A stretch of 64,000 nt of DNA from Clostridium pasteurianum BC1 (GTDB lineage Bacteria > Bacillota > Clostridia > Clostridiales > Clostridiaceae). The notes under the pieces were generated by a model. The model worked only from the letters and a program-made list of their open reading frames with translations. It had not been told where the DNA came from and did not search any database. Both the position numbers and the translations under genes were made by a program. The stretch lies in assembly GCF_000389635.1 (NCBI RefSeq), contig NC_021182.1, forward strand, positions 2,356,001-2,420,000, in the 5' to 3' direction. This document shows positions 19,495 to 26,860 of this stretch, piece by piece (position 1 is the first letter of the stretch; the number at the start of each line of letters is the position of its first letter).

Positions 19495-19657
19495 TATAAT
19501 TATATAAATTACAAACAGGCGAATTCCATAAAAATTTTAATATAGAGTATAGGTGTAATTCACTAATTAATTTAGAATAATTATTAAGACAAAAGTCAAA
19601 AATTGTATAGGGAGAAAGTCTCAAAAAACGTTTTGTGCCTTGAGGAGAGTGAAAGGA

Positions 19658-19744
19658 ATGGTTATATTTATGAAAAAGAATATACTAATAATTACTACAG
19701 AAAATAAGGAAATAAATAATGTATTAAATTCTCTTACCATATAG
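19658..19744 (+). CDS. Possible 28-residue peptide or gene remnant
   Basis: A short ORF beginning ATGGTTATATTTATG after GAGGAGAGTGAAAGGA, a good ribosome site. The peptide runs MVIFMKKNILIITTENKE and then stops at TAG. It looks like the N-terminus of a truncated gene; it converges with the YwbE-like gene and overlaps its last codons. Preceding sequence (19560-19650) could form a small hairpin around GTCTC/GAGAGT but I recognise no riboswitch. Confidence 0.3.
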   Translation: MVIFMKKNILIITTENKEINNVLNSLTI

Positions 19745-19999
19745 GATTTTATCATCTCTTATTAAGTAGACAACTCTTCCTATAAATGTTTTACCATTGG
19801 GAGATTTTATTTCCACTTTTATCCCTCTTGGATGATCATGTCTTGTGAGTTTACGGATAACAACTCCTTGTGTTAGGTCATCTATTTTAGAAGCAGATCT
19901 TTGCATAGATTTTTCACAAATATATACAGTGTCACCTATATTAATAGAGTTTACTAATTTGGATTCATATGATCTGTCTTTGAAATAATCTTTTTCCAT
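19724..19999 (-). CDS. YwbE-like protein (DUF2196)
   Basis: A 91-residue protein whose C-terminal half (TQGVVIRKLTRHDHPRGIKVEI...GRVVYLI) matches the compact beta-rich YwbE/DUF2196 pattern, where a GxV...HPxGIKV...GxVGRV core is conserved. Function is unknown for the family. The N-terminal 35 residues are an extension relative to Bacillus YwbE. A GAGGAGTACACATTT sequence precedes the ATG on the minus strand. Confidence 0.7.
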   Translation of the reverse strand: MEKDYFKDRSYESKLVNSINIGDTVYICEKSMQRSASKIDDLTQGVVIRKLTRHDHPRGIKVEIKSPNGKTFIGRVVYLIRDDKILYGKRI

Positions 20000-20234
20000 A
20001 AATGTGTACTCCTCACTTTTGCTAATACTACAAATTCATAGCTTATTTTTTTAGTATTTTAATTTATAATAAGTATATCAGATTTTAGTGTAAAATGATA
20101 CTATTGTAGAGAGGTAAGTACTATAGACATATGTAATATTTAACTCTATCTTAATACTATATTAGAAATAGCTACATAGCAAGTTTCTACATTTAATATT
20201 AAGCACAACATTAAATATGAAGGAGAGATAATAT

Positions 20235-20390
20235 ATGTTAGATAAAAATATTGAAATGATGAAAAAAATAATTGAAGAGAAAAAGAAAAAAAGTTCACAG
20301 CAAGGTTCTCTTAAAAGGGCAGATAAAAGCATTGGAAAAAGTCAAGGTGCATATAAAAACACGAAACAAGGTGGAGTATTTGATAAATAA
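20235..20390 (+). CDS. Small basic hypothetical protein (51 aa)
   Basis: An ORF of 51 residues: a Lys-rich helix (MLDKNIEMMKKIIEEKKKK) followed by a Gly/Ser/Lys-rich tail ending GGVFDK. GAAGGAGAG lies 7 bases before the ATG. The composition resembles small clostridial proteins annotated as hypothetical, but I cannot name a family. The upstream 235 bases between this gene and the divergent YwbE-like gene contain no other clear feature. Confidence 0.6.
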   Translation: MLDKNIEMMKKIIEEKKKKSSQQGSLKRADKSIGKSQGAYKNTKQGGVFDK

Positions 20391-20535
20391 AAGAGTTGAA
20401 ATTGCTTATTGGAGTCATCATAACCTCACTTTATTCTAATAAATCGAGTAAATTAAAGGAATATCATGATAATTATATATATCCAACTTATAAAGTTTTT
20501 TGTATAATTTTCACCAAATTGATACATAATATTTA

Positions 20536-20612
20536 TAAAGTGACATTTTTTAGTTTCAATTGGAAATTAAACTAGAGTAATTTCTATTGATAGGGAAAAT
20601 AGTCACTTTAGA
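20536..20612. repeat. Nested inverted repeat
   Basis: TAAAGTGAC and GTCACTTTA bracket a region that holds a second hairpin, TAGTTTCAATT with AAATTAAACTA. It lies in the 315-base gap before the acetyltransferase gene, which otherwise shows nothing definite. The layout resembles a small non-autonomous element, but no second copy was seen in the window. Confidence 0.5.
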
Positions 20613-20705
20613 ATTCTGTGTAATAAAATCTTTATAGGTAGGTAATTCTACAAAGAACAATAAAGTGAATTCAATAAATTTATTTACAAAAGAGAGGCAA
20701 ATAAT

Positions 20706-21263
20706 ATGACAAAGAATTTATTTAAAGAATTTCCGGAAATAAAAACAAATGAAATAATGCTGAGAAAATTAAATTTTAATGATATTCAGGATATGTTTGA
20801 AATTTTTTCCGATGAAGAAGTATTGAAATATTATGATGTTCTTCCACATAAGAATATTGAAGATACAGAAAGATTATTTTTTACATTTACTAATAATTAT
20901 AAAGATAATAAAGCAATAAGATGGGGTATTGTCAATCTAGAAAATAATAAGTTGATTGGTACCTGTGGATTTCATAATTTTGATTATAAATCAACTAGAG
21001 CGGAGATTGGATGCGAGCTTAACAAAGCTTATTGGAAACAAGGTTTTATGCACAAAGCTCTTAATGAGATTATTAAAATTGGATTTGAAAATAGTCCTTT
21101 AAATAGAATTGAAGCAATAGTAGATGATGAAAATGAAAACTCCAAATTGATTCTTGAAAAATTAGCTTTTAAACATGAAGGTTGCTTAAGAAAACGATTT
21201 TATTTCAATGGACAATTTAGAAATGAAAATTATTTTGGACTGCTTAAAGATGAGTGGAAATAA
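20706..21263 (+). CDS. GNAT-family N-acetyltransferase (RimJ/RimL type)
   Basis: A 185-residue acetyltransferase of the RimJ/RimL branch: IMLRKLNFNDIQDMFEIFSDEEV at the start, GTCGFHNF for the central strand and the acetyl-CoA-binding ELNKAYWKQGFMHKAL near residue 103, with IEAIVDDENENSKLILEKLAF. Family members acetylate protein N-termini, amino acids or antibiotics with acetyl-CoA; substrate unknown here. Ribosome site AGAGAGGCAA. Followed by a repeat end. Confidence 0.85.
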   Translation: MTKNLFKEFPEIKTNEIMLRKLNFNDIQDMFEIFSDEEVLKYYDVLPHKNIEDTERLFFTFTNNYKDNKAIRWGIVNLENNKLIGTCGFHNFDYKSTRAEIGCELNKAYWKQGFMHKALNEIIKIGFENSPLNRIEAIVDDENENSKLILEKLAFKHEGCLRKRFYFNGQFRNENYFGLLKDEWK

Positions 21264-21340
21264 TTATAATATAAGAGCACTTTTATTCATTATGAATTTG
21301 AGTGCTATAATTTTGTTTTCCATTATGATAAGATATATAT

Positions 21341-21468
21341 TATCAATGAATCTTACTCAGTGGGAGTTTGTGCTTCCACTGAGTTTAGATGAATTATCCA
21401 GGAGCGTGTCGCTGTTATCTCCAGCTTGTAGACGGTAGAGTGTTACAGCGACTAGTTATCGGATAAAT
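21341..21468 (+). repeat. Family A-related repeat with two hairpins
   Basis: Begins with the 27 bases shared with 18701, which here form a full hairpin: ACTCAGTGGGAG pairs with CTTCCACTGAGT. A second stem pairs GTCGCTGT with ACAGCGAC. It ends CTAGTTATCGGATAAAT, like the GTAGTCATCGGATAAA ends of the other copies. A short ORF across it (21208-21438) has no ribosome site. The rest of the gap to dcd (21469-21675) is AT-rich without a clear feature. Confidence 0.7.
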
Positions 21469-21675
21469 AATAGGAATTATATTATTTTAAGTTATATGGT
21501 GATTATCTCACAAAAAGTATATTTAATAAAATATATATACTATATATGGTGAAGATTCACATTGAAGCAACTATAAATGAAAATTAATTTATAACTTTTG
21601 TGTTTTAATCGTATGATTTGTTTCAAAGAAAAATTTAACCTAGATATTAGCACATGATGGTAAGGAGAAAGTAAA

Positions 21676-22200
21676 ATGATATTGTCTGGAAAAGAAATCA
21701 AAGATAGATTGGGAAAAGAAATAGTAATAGAACCTTTTAGTGAAAAGCAGTTAAACCCCAATAGTTACAATTTGAAATTGCATAATGAATTACTTGTATA
21801 TGAAGATGAAGTTCTAGATATGAAAAAGGAAAATAAGGCTAGAAAAATCATAATACCACCTGAAGGGATAGTTTTACAACCAAATAAACTTTATCTTGGC
21901 AGAACCAAGGAATATACAGAAACAGATAAATTTGTTCCTATGCTTGAAGGTAGATCATCTGTGGGTAGACTTGGCTTGTTTATACATGTAACCGCAGGTT
22001 TTGGAGATGTTGGATTCTGTGGATACTGGACTTTAGAAATTCACTGTATTCAGCCTATAAGAATATATTCAGATGTAGAAATATGCCAAATATATTATCA
22101 TTCAATTGAGGGCAATTATGATAGATATTCTAAGGGTAAGTATCAAAATAACAGTGGAATTCAGACCAGTTTATTATATAAAGATTTTGAAAAGGAATAA
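21676..22200 (+). CDS. dcd: dCTP deaminase
   Basis: A 174-residue trimeric dUTPase-fold enzyme that makes dUTP from dCTP, supplying dUMP for thymidylate synthase. Visible signatures: MILSGKEIKDRL, LNPNSYNLKL and the core EGRSSVGRLGLFIHVTAGFGDVGFCGYWTLEI near residues 93-124, including the catalytic Glu in TLEI. Whether it also has dUTPase activity (as in archaeal/mycobacterial Dcd) cannot be told. AAGGAGAAAGTAAA precedes the ATG. It lies 3 kb before thyA-folA, in the same pathway. Confidence 0.92.
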   Translation: MILSGKEIKDRLGKEIVIEPFSEKQLNPNSYNLKLHNELLVYEDEVLDMKKENKARKIIIPPEGIVLQPNKLYLGRTKEYTETDKFVPMLEGRSSVGRLGLFIHVTAGFGDVGFCGYWTLEIHCIQPIRIYSDVEICQIYYHSIEGNYDRYSKGKYQNNSGIQTSLLYKDFEKE

Positions 22201-22518
22201 TTTGGTGATTAAAAATTATTTATAATATATGTGTTTCAATAAATTATCTTTAATACATGGTATAAATAATTGCTGTAATTATGACATATTTTTTGTTTTA
22301 TATTATAGCTTAAATATGTATTTTTGTGCTAGTTAATGAAATCTTTATTGAAAATGATAATATATTTATATATAATACAAGTAGTCGACGTCGACAAAAT
22401 AGCTTGCTGTAGAAATAATAGAGTATAAAATATTTAGATAAAGTTAAAATTTATATATTATCTTTATATATTTGGATAAATATAGAAGTTTGCATTTGTA
22501 TAGAGGGGGTTTTATGCT
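22201..22518. other. Gap without a gene
   Basis: AT-rich. The only distinctive feature is the perfect 12-base palindrome GTCGACGTCGAC at 22384-22395, GC-rich against its surroundings. Confidence 0.6.
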
Positions 22519-23355
22519 ATGGTAAAATCAATTAAGGATACAATAACTTTAAATAATGGTGTGGAGATTCCACAACATGGCTTTGGAGTATATTTAATTA
22601 CTGATGAGAAAAATGGGTATGAGGCAATTAATAAGGCTCTAGAAGTTGGATATCATGCTTTTGACACAGCACAATTCTATGAAAATGAAGCTTTATTAGG
22701 TAAAATATTAAGTGAATCCAATGTTAAAAGAGATGAATTATTTATAACTACTAAAGTTGCTAATTATAATCAAGGATATGACAGTACGCTTAGCACTGTG
22801 GAACAGTCTTTAAAAGATTTACATATAGATCAAATAGATCTTTTACTAGTTCATTGGCCAAGTAAAAGACGTTTTTTTGAAACCTGGAAGGCAATGGAGA
22901 AATTGTATAATGAAAAATTAGTTAAAGCTATTGGTGTATCTAATTATGAAATTCATCATTTAGAAGAGCTTGCTGCAAATTCTGAGATAAAACCAGTTAT
23001 TGATCAGGTTGAATGTCATCCGTATTTAACCCAGGAAAAAATTAAGGAGTATGCAGATAAAAATCACATAGCGTTTCAAGCTTGGAGTCCACTCGGCAGA
23101 GGGGCAGTACTTAATGATCCTATTATTAGAATAATTGCAGAACATCATAATAAATCAAGTGCACAGATAATTATTCGTTGGCATTTACAAAAGGGAAATG
23201 TTGTAATTCCAAAATCCAGTACACCTTCCCGTATTGAAGAAAATGCAAATGTGTATGATTTTAGCTTAACTGAAGAAGAAGTTAAGATTATAGATGCTTT
23301 AAATAAAGACGAAAGAACTGGCGATGACCCAGATGCTTTATGGTTTCAAATGTAA
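22519..23355 (+). CDS. Aldo/keto reductase
   Basis: A 278-residue NADPH-dependent oxidoreductase with a TIM-barrel fold. The catalytic tetrad is complete: Asp49 and Tyr54 in FDTAQFYENE, Lys79 in TTKVANY and His112 in LLLVHWPS. KAIGVSNY and the NADP-binding VIPKSSTPSRIEENANV follow. This is the AKR5-like branch (2,5-diketo-gluconate reductase/YvgN type), which reduces a range of aldehydes and ketones. Start after AGAGGGGGTTTTATGCT. Monocistronic with a terminator. Confidence 0.93.
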   Translation: MVKSIKDTITLNNGVEIPQHGFGVYLITDEKNGYEAINKALEVGYHAFDTAQFYENEALLGKILSESNVKRDELFITTKVANYNQGYDSTLSTVEQSLKDLHIDQIDLLLVHWPSKRRFFETWKAMEKLYNEKLVKAIGVSNYEIHHLEELAANSEIKPVIDQVECHPYLTQEKIKEYADKNHIAFQAWSPLGRGAVLNDPIIRIIAEHHNKSSAQIIIRWHLQKGNVVIPKSSTPSRIEENANVYDFSLTEEEVKIIDALNKDERTGDDPDALWFQM

Positions 23356-23403
23356 CATAAACAAATTCTTTAAGTAAATAAATTGAAAATAATGTAAATT
23401 AAT

Positions 23404-23447
23404 AAAAAACTGTCTTAAAAAAGTAATTTTTATAAGGCGGTTTTTTT
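23404..23447 (+). terminator. Intrinsic terminator after the aldo/keto reductase
   Basis: AAAAAACTGTCTTAAAAA with TTTTTATAAGGCGGTTTTTTT, long T-tract. Confidence 0.85.
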
Positions 23448-23549
23448 GTCGAAAAATATAATTTAAATAATTTTGTAATATTAAATATGACCATAAAATA
23501 TGTTATTATATTAATAAGTACATAACAAAATTATGTAAGGAGAAATTTT

Positions 23550-23795
23550 ATGATTATACCAGAAAAATTAAAAATAGGGGATGAGATTAGAGTCATAGCT
23601 CCATCAAGAAGTTTCCATATGATAGATAAGGCTACAAGAGTTATTGCAGATAAATGCTTAAAGAAAATAGGTTTGAAAGTTACTTTCTCTAATGCTGATT
23701 TTGGACACACTAATCCAAGAATAACTTTCCCTATTGGAGAATATGCAGAACTTATAGCGGAAAAAGAAATTAAAATTTCAATAAAGAATCATTAA
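23550..23795 (+). pseudogene. Internally deleted S66-family LD-carboxypeptidase/MccF-like protein
   Basis: An 81-residue ORF that joins the two ends of an S66 peptidase. The first ~48 residues (IIPEKLKIGDEIRVIAPSRS...LKKIGLKVTFSN) are the family's N-terminus; the rest (ADFGHTNPRITFPIGEYAEL) is its C-terminus with the catalytic His segment GHT. About 250 residues between, including the nucleophile Ser and the Glu of the triad, are missing, yet the frame is kept. Full-length S66 proteins are about 300-340 residues. Promoter region and AAGGAGAAAT ribosome site remain, so a short non-catalytic peptide may still be made. Confidence 0.8.
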
Positions 23796-23822
23796 AGATA
23801 TGAAAGAAGTAAGAAAAATTAG

Positions 23823-23859
23823 ATTCTCCAAATAATTTTCTAAACTATTTGGAGAATTT
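23823..23859. terminator. Hairpin after the S66 remnant
   Basis: ATTCTCCAAATA pairs with TATTTGGAGAAT. Weak T-run, so termination is plausible rather than certain. Confidence 0.55.
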
Positions 23860-23889
23860 AGGTTATGATTTATTTAAAAGGAGAAGAGC

Positions 23890-24834
23890 ATGCTAAAAGA
23901 TAAAATACTAAACAGAGAAACCGGTATAATAACTTATGCTATAACACCACCAAAGAAGGATAATACAAAAGAAAAAATTGCTGAAATTTCACAAAGACAT
24001 CTGGAAAGAATAAAAAATATAGATATAGATGGTTTGATTATATATGATATACAAGATGAAACTGACAGATTGAAAGATGAGAGACCTTTTCCATTTTTGG
24101 AAACAATAGATCCTGCTGCATATGGTAAAGAGTATTTGAAGGAATTAAAGGTAGAAAAAATCATTTATCGCTGCGTTGGCAAATATAATTCACAGGAGTT
24201 AAAGCAGTCCATAACATCCGAGACACAGCGGGATAAATTTTCTGTATTTGTAGGTGCCGCTTCACGCAATCAAGAAGTTAAATTAAACTTATCAGAAGCA
24301 TATAAGTTAAAAGATAAGTTTAATGAAAATTTCATGCTAGGTGGTATTGTAATACCAGAGAGGCATACGAAAAGTAATGATGAACATATGAGAATTGTTA
24401 GTAAGGCAAAATGTGGATGTGAGTTCTTTGTTTCTCAGGTAATATATAATATAGAGGCTTCAAAAAATCTACTGTCAGATTATTTTTATTATTGTCAGGA
24501 TAATAATATTAAAATGGTGCCTATATTGTTTACGCTTACTCCTTGCGGATCTACAAAAACTTTAGAGTTTATGAAATGGCTTGGTATAAATATACCGAAA
24601 TGGTTAGAAAATGACTTGATACATTCAAAGGATATATTAGATAAATCAATAGATTTATCAAAAAGTATATTTGAAGAATTATTAGATTTTGCATTAGATA
24701 AAGGAATACCAATTGGATGCAATATTGAAAGCTTATCTATTAGAAAAGTAGAAATAGAGGCTTCAATACAGCTAGTAAAGGATATAAAGGCCATTATTGA
24801 AAATAAAATGAGAAAAGGTGATTTTTATAAATAG
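23890..24834 (+). CDS. Methylenetetrahydrofolate reductase-like protein
   Basis: A 314-residue TIM-barrel-type protein. The N-terminal ITPPKKD segment matches the E/TPP(K) start of the MTHFR family, DGLIIYDIQDE follows, and the C-terminal FVSQVIYN...PILFTLTPC region matches the folate/FAD-binding half. It diverges from classical MetF, and no classical FAD motif is obvious, so it may be a distant family member with another substrate. AAAAGGAGAAGAGC precedes the ATG. The acylphosphatase gene overlaps its 3' end by 17 bases, and thyA and folA follow, which supports a one-carbon role. Confidence 0.7.
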   Translation: MLKDKILNRETGIITYAITPPKKDNTKEKIAEISQRHLERIKNIDIDGLIIYDIQDETDRLKDERPFPFLETIDPAAYGKEYLKELKVEKIIYRCVGKYNSQELKQSITSETQRDKFSVFVGAASRNQEVKLNLSEAYKLKDKFNENFMLGGIVIPERHTKSNDEHMRIVSKAKCGCEFFVSQVIYNIEASKNLLSDYFYYCQDNNIKMVPILFTLTPCGSTKTLEFMKWLGINIPKWLENDLIHSKDILDKSIDLSKSIFEELLDFALDKGIPIGCNIESLSIRKVEIEASIQLVKDIKAIIENKMRKGDFYK

Positions 24835-25099
24835 ATATTTTATAAAGGTTTATGGAAGAGTTCAAGGAGTTGGTTTTAGATTTCATGCCCAGTATTTGGC
24901 TGATCATTTTAAATTAACTGGATGGGTAAAAAATTGTGAAGATGGAACTGTTGAGATGGAGGTTCAGGGGAGAGAAGATGATATAGATGCATTTAAAATA
25001 AAGATTAAAGAGGGAAATAGATTTATAAAGGTAAAGGATATATATTCTGAAAAAATAGATATTACTAGTGAAGAAAAAACATTTAGGGTTATTTACTAA
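24818..25099 (+). CDS. Acylphosphatase
   Basis: A 93-residue enzyme that hydrolyses acyl phosphates. The signature [19 protein letters not shown] near residues 10-28 contains the catalytic Arg, and [17 protein letters not shown] carries the catalytic Asn. The ORF starts at GTG inside the MTHFR-like gene, 17-base overlap; no clear ribosome site supports this exact start, so the true start may be a few codons away. It overlaps the upstream gene and is followed closely by thyA, so translation is likely coupled. The metabolic reason for its place in a folate operon is unclear. Confidence 0.88.
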   Translation: MIFINRYFIKVYGRVQGVGFRFHAQYLADHFKLTGWVKNCEDGTVEMEVQGREDDIDAFKIKIKEGNRFIKVKDIYSEKIDITSEEKTFRVIY

Positions 25100-25112
25100 A
25101 GAGGTGAGTTAT

Positions 25113-25904
25113 GTGAGTATTGCTGATGGCAAGTATTTAAAAATAGTTAAAGATATATTAGAAAATGGATATTTTGATAATAATAGAACGGGTGTAGAAA
25201 CTTATAAATTACCTCATCAAATTATGAAATTTGATCTTGAAAAAGAATTTCCAATTTTAACAACAAAATTTGTAGCTTTTAAAACTGCTGTACAGGAAAT
25301 GCTTTGGATATGGCAAAAACAAACTAATGACGTCACCTGGCTAGATGAAAGAAATATTCATATATGGGATAGCTGGGCAGATGAGAATAATACCATTGGT
25401 AAAGCATATGGGTATCAGATAGCAAAGTATGATCAGTTAAATAAATTGATAAATACTTTGAAAACAAATCCACAAGATAGGAGAATGATAGTATCATTAT
25501 GGAATATAGATGATTTGCCTGATATGATGCTGCAGCCATGTGCATTTCAAACTATGTGGGATGTCACTAATGAAAGACTCAATTGTATGTTAGTACAAAG
25601 AAGTGGAGATATGCCGCTGGGAATACCATTCAACACAACTCAATATGCAGTATTAGTTCATCTAATAGCACAGGTAGTTGGCTTAAGACCGGGGCTTTTT
25701 ACTCATGTAATTAATAATGCACATATTTATAAAAATCAAGTTGAAGGTATGAAGCTGCAGCTTGAAAGACTGGATAAAGCTTACGAAGCGCCTAAGCTTT
25801 GGATAAATCCAAAAATTAAGAATTTTTATGATTTTACTATAAATGACATAAAATTAATTGATTATAAGCACTGGGGAAAGATAAAAATGGAGGTATCAGT
25901 GTAA
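25113..25904 (+). CDS. thyA: Thymidylate synthase
   Basis: A 263-residue enzyme that methylates dUMP to dTMP using methylenetetrahydrofolate, releasing dihydrofolate. Visible: [13 protein letters not shown] near the start, the active-site Cys in [13 protein letters not shown], and the substrate loop [18 protein letters not shown]. The residue after the active-site Cys is Ala rather than the frequent His. The GTG at 25113 is chosen because AAAGAGGTGAG precedes it and the length then fits the ~264-residue family; the upstream GTG at 25068 lies inside the acylphosphatase gene. The stop overlaps the folA start (TAATG). Confidence 0.95.
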   Translation: MSIADGKYLKIVKDILENGYFDNNRTGVETYKLPHQIMKFDLEKEFPILTTKFVAFKTAVQEMLWIWQKQTNDVTWLDERNIHIWDSWADENNTIGKAYGYQIAKYDQLNKLINTLKTNPQDRRMIVSLWNIDDLPDMMLQPCAFQTMWDVTNERLNCMLVQRSGDMPLGIPFNTTQYAVLVHLIAQVVGLRPGLFTHVINNAHIYKNQVEGMKLQLERLDKAYEAPKLWINPKIKNFYDFTINDIKLIDYKHWGKIKMEVSV

Positions 25905-26407
25905 TGATTGCAATAATAGCGGCAGTAGCAAAAAATAATGCTATAGGTAAAGATAATGAATTATTATGGTATTTACCAGAGGATTTAAAAAGATTTAAGA
26001 AAATTACTATAGGACATACAATAATCATGGGAAGAAAAACCTTTCAATCTCTACCAAAAATTTTGCCTGATAGACATCATATGGTAATTACAAGAAATAA
26101 AACATTTAAAGTGGAAGATGATAGAGTAACTGTAGTTAATTCAATAGAAGAACTTCTAGCTTCATTAAAGGAAGATGAAGAGTATTTTGTCATAGGTGGT
26201 GCAGATATATATAAGCAGCTTTTACCTTACGCAGAAAAGATGTATATAACTGCTGTGGATGATGAATTTGATGGAGATGTTTTCTTTCCAGATATAAATC
26301 ATAAGGATTGGAGAATTGTGGAGAATACTGAGCAACTACAAAACAGCAAAAATTCTTTATCCTATAGATTTATCACATTTAAAAGAATTAATAACAATGA
26401 GAATTGA
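25904..26407 (+). CDS. folA: Dihydrofolate reductase
   Basis: A 167-residue enzyme that regenerates tetrahydrofolate from the dihydrofolate made by ThyA, with NADPH. Signatures: [60 protein letters not shown] and the terminal SYRFITFKR. Translationally coupled to thyA through TAATG. The last codons abut an IS200/IS605-like right end (26405 onward), so the very end of the protein or its terminator may have been changed by insertion. Confidence 0.95.
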   Translation: MIAIIAAVAKNNAIGKDNELLWYLPEDLKRFKKITIGHTIIMGRKTFQSLPKILPDRHHMVITRNKTFKVEDDRVTVVNSIEELLASLKEDEEYFVIGGADIYKQLLPYAEKMYITAVDDEFDGDVFFPDINHKDWRIVENTEQLQNSKNSLSYRFITFKRINNNEN

Positions 26408-26472
26408 ACTACTCTAACTTAAAGAAGTAAGAGCTTCCTGCTTCCAAGAGTTCGTAATCTACATCCTCCACA
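26405..26472 (-). mobile_element. IS200/IS605-type right-end remnant (possible TnpB guide-RNA 3' end)
   Basis: Read on the minus strand: TGTGGAGGATGTAGATTACG, then GAAGCAGGAAGCTCTTACTT, loop CTTT, AAGTTAGAGTAGTTCAAT. The hairpin CTCTTACTT/AAGTTAGAG followed by GTAGTTCA is the form seen at the right end of many IS605-family elements downstream of tnpB, where it is the 3' part of the guide RNA. No tnpA or tnpB is present. The end lies at the folA stop codon. Identification is from memory of the pattern, not a search. Confidence 0.5.
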
Positions 26473-26503
26473 ATTTAAGGTTAAACTTTATATATGTGCT
26501 ATA

Positions 26504-26532
26504 TTGACATTTATAAAAAGCTATGATATATT
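26504..26532 (+). promoter_or_regulatory. Promoter of the nitrogenase-like operon leader
   Basis: TTGACA at 26504-26509 and TATATT at 26527-26532, exactly 17 bases apart, a near-perfect vegetative promoter. Transcription would start near 26539, about 320 bases before the first gene. Confidence 0.75.
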
Positions 26533-26538
26533 TTCACT

Positions 26539-26733
26539 AATATATCTTATCCTATGATTAGAGTCTGTAATATTTAATCTCCTAAAGAGGGGATTTACAG
26601 AATAGAGATATTTTAAGTTAATTAATTTAAAGAATTTTACTAAGTAAGAATCGCTGAAGTTTTAAACAAATGCTAACTGGAAAACCAGAGGCTTTGTGTG
26701 GAATAATATAATTCCGCCCAAAGTCTTTTTTTT
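26539..26733 (+). promoter_or_regulatory. Structured leader ending in an intrinsic terminator (attenuator candidate)
   Basis: The leader holds a long stem (TCTGTA/TACAGA enclosing AATCTCCT/AGGGGATT, about 26556-26603), a small hairpin around CTGGAAAACCAG (26677-26688), and a terminator: AGGCTTTGTGTGGAAT (26689-26704) pairs with ATTCCGCCCAAAGTCT (26711-26726) followed by eight T. A terminator between promoter and first gene implies conditional read-through. I do not recognise a known riboswitch class. Confidence 0.6.
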
Positions 26734-26763
26734 ATTTCTAAAATTCAATGTAGTAAAATTATG

Positions 26764-26786
26764 GACTACATAGATTATATGTAGTC
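26764..26786. promoter_or_regulatory. Perfect 9-5-9 palindrome (operator candidate)
   Basis: GACTACATA, five bases, TATGTAGTC. It sits 75 bases before the NifD-like start and just upstream of a TATAAA, between the leader terminator and the gene. A repressor or activator site is likely. Confidence 0.6.
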
Positions 26787-26860
26787 TATGTATAAAATAA
26801 GTAAAATCAATCAGTGTACAAGTCTATACACTAAATATTATTGAAAGGAATGAATAAAAT

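Noticed and set aside
19560-19657. Possible riboswitch before the 28-residue ORF
   Set aside because: Only a weak hairpin is visible and no known aptamer core; the downstream ORF itself is doubtful.
21208-21438. Plus-strand ORF of 76 residues
   Set aside because: It lacks a ribosome site, overlaps the acetyltransferase gene and runs into a hairpin repeat.
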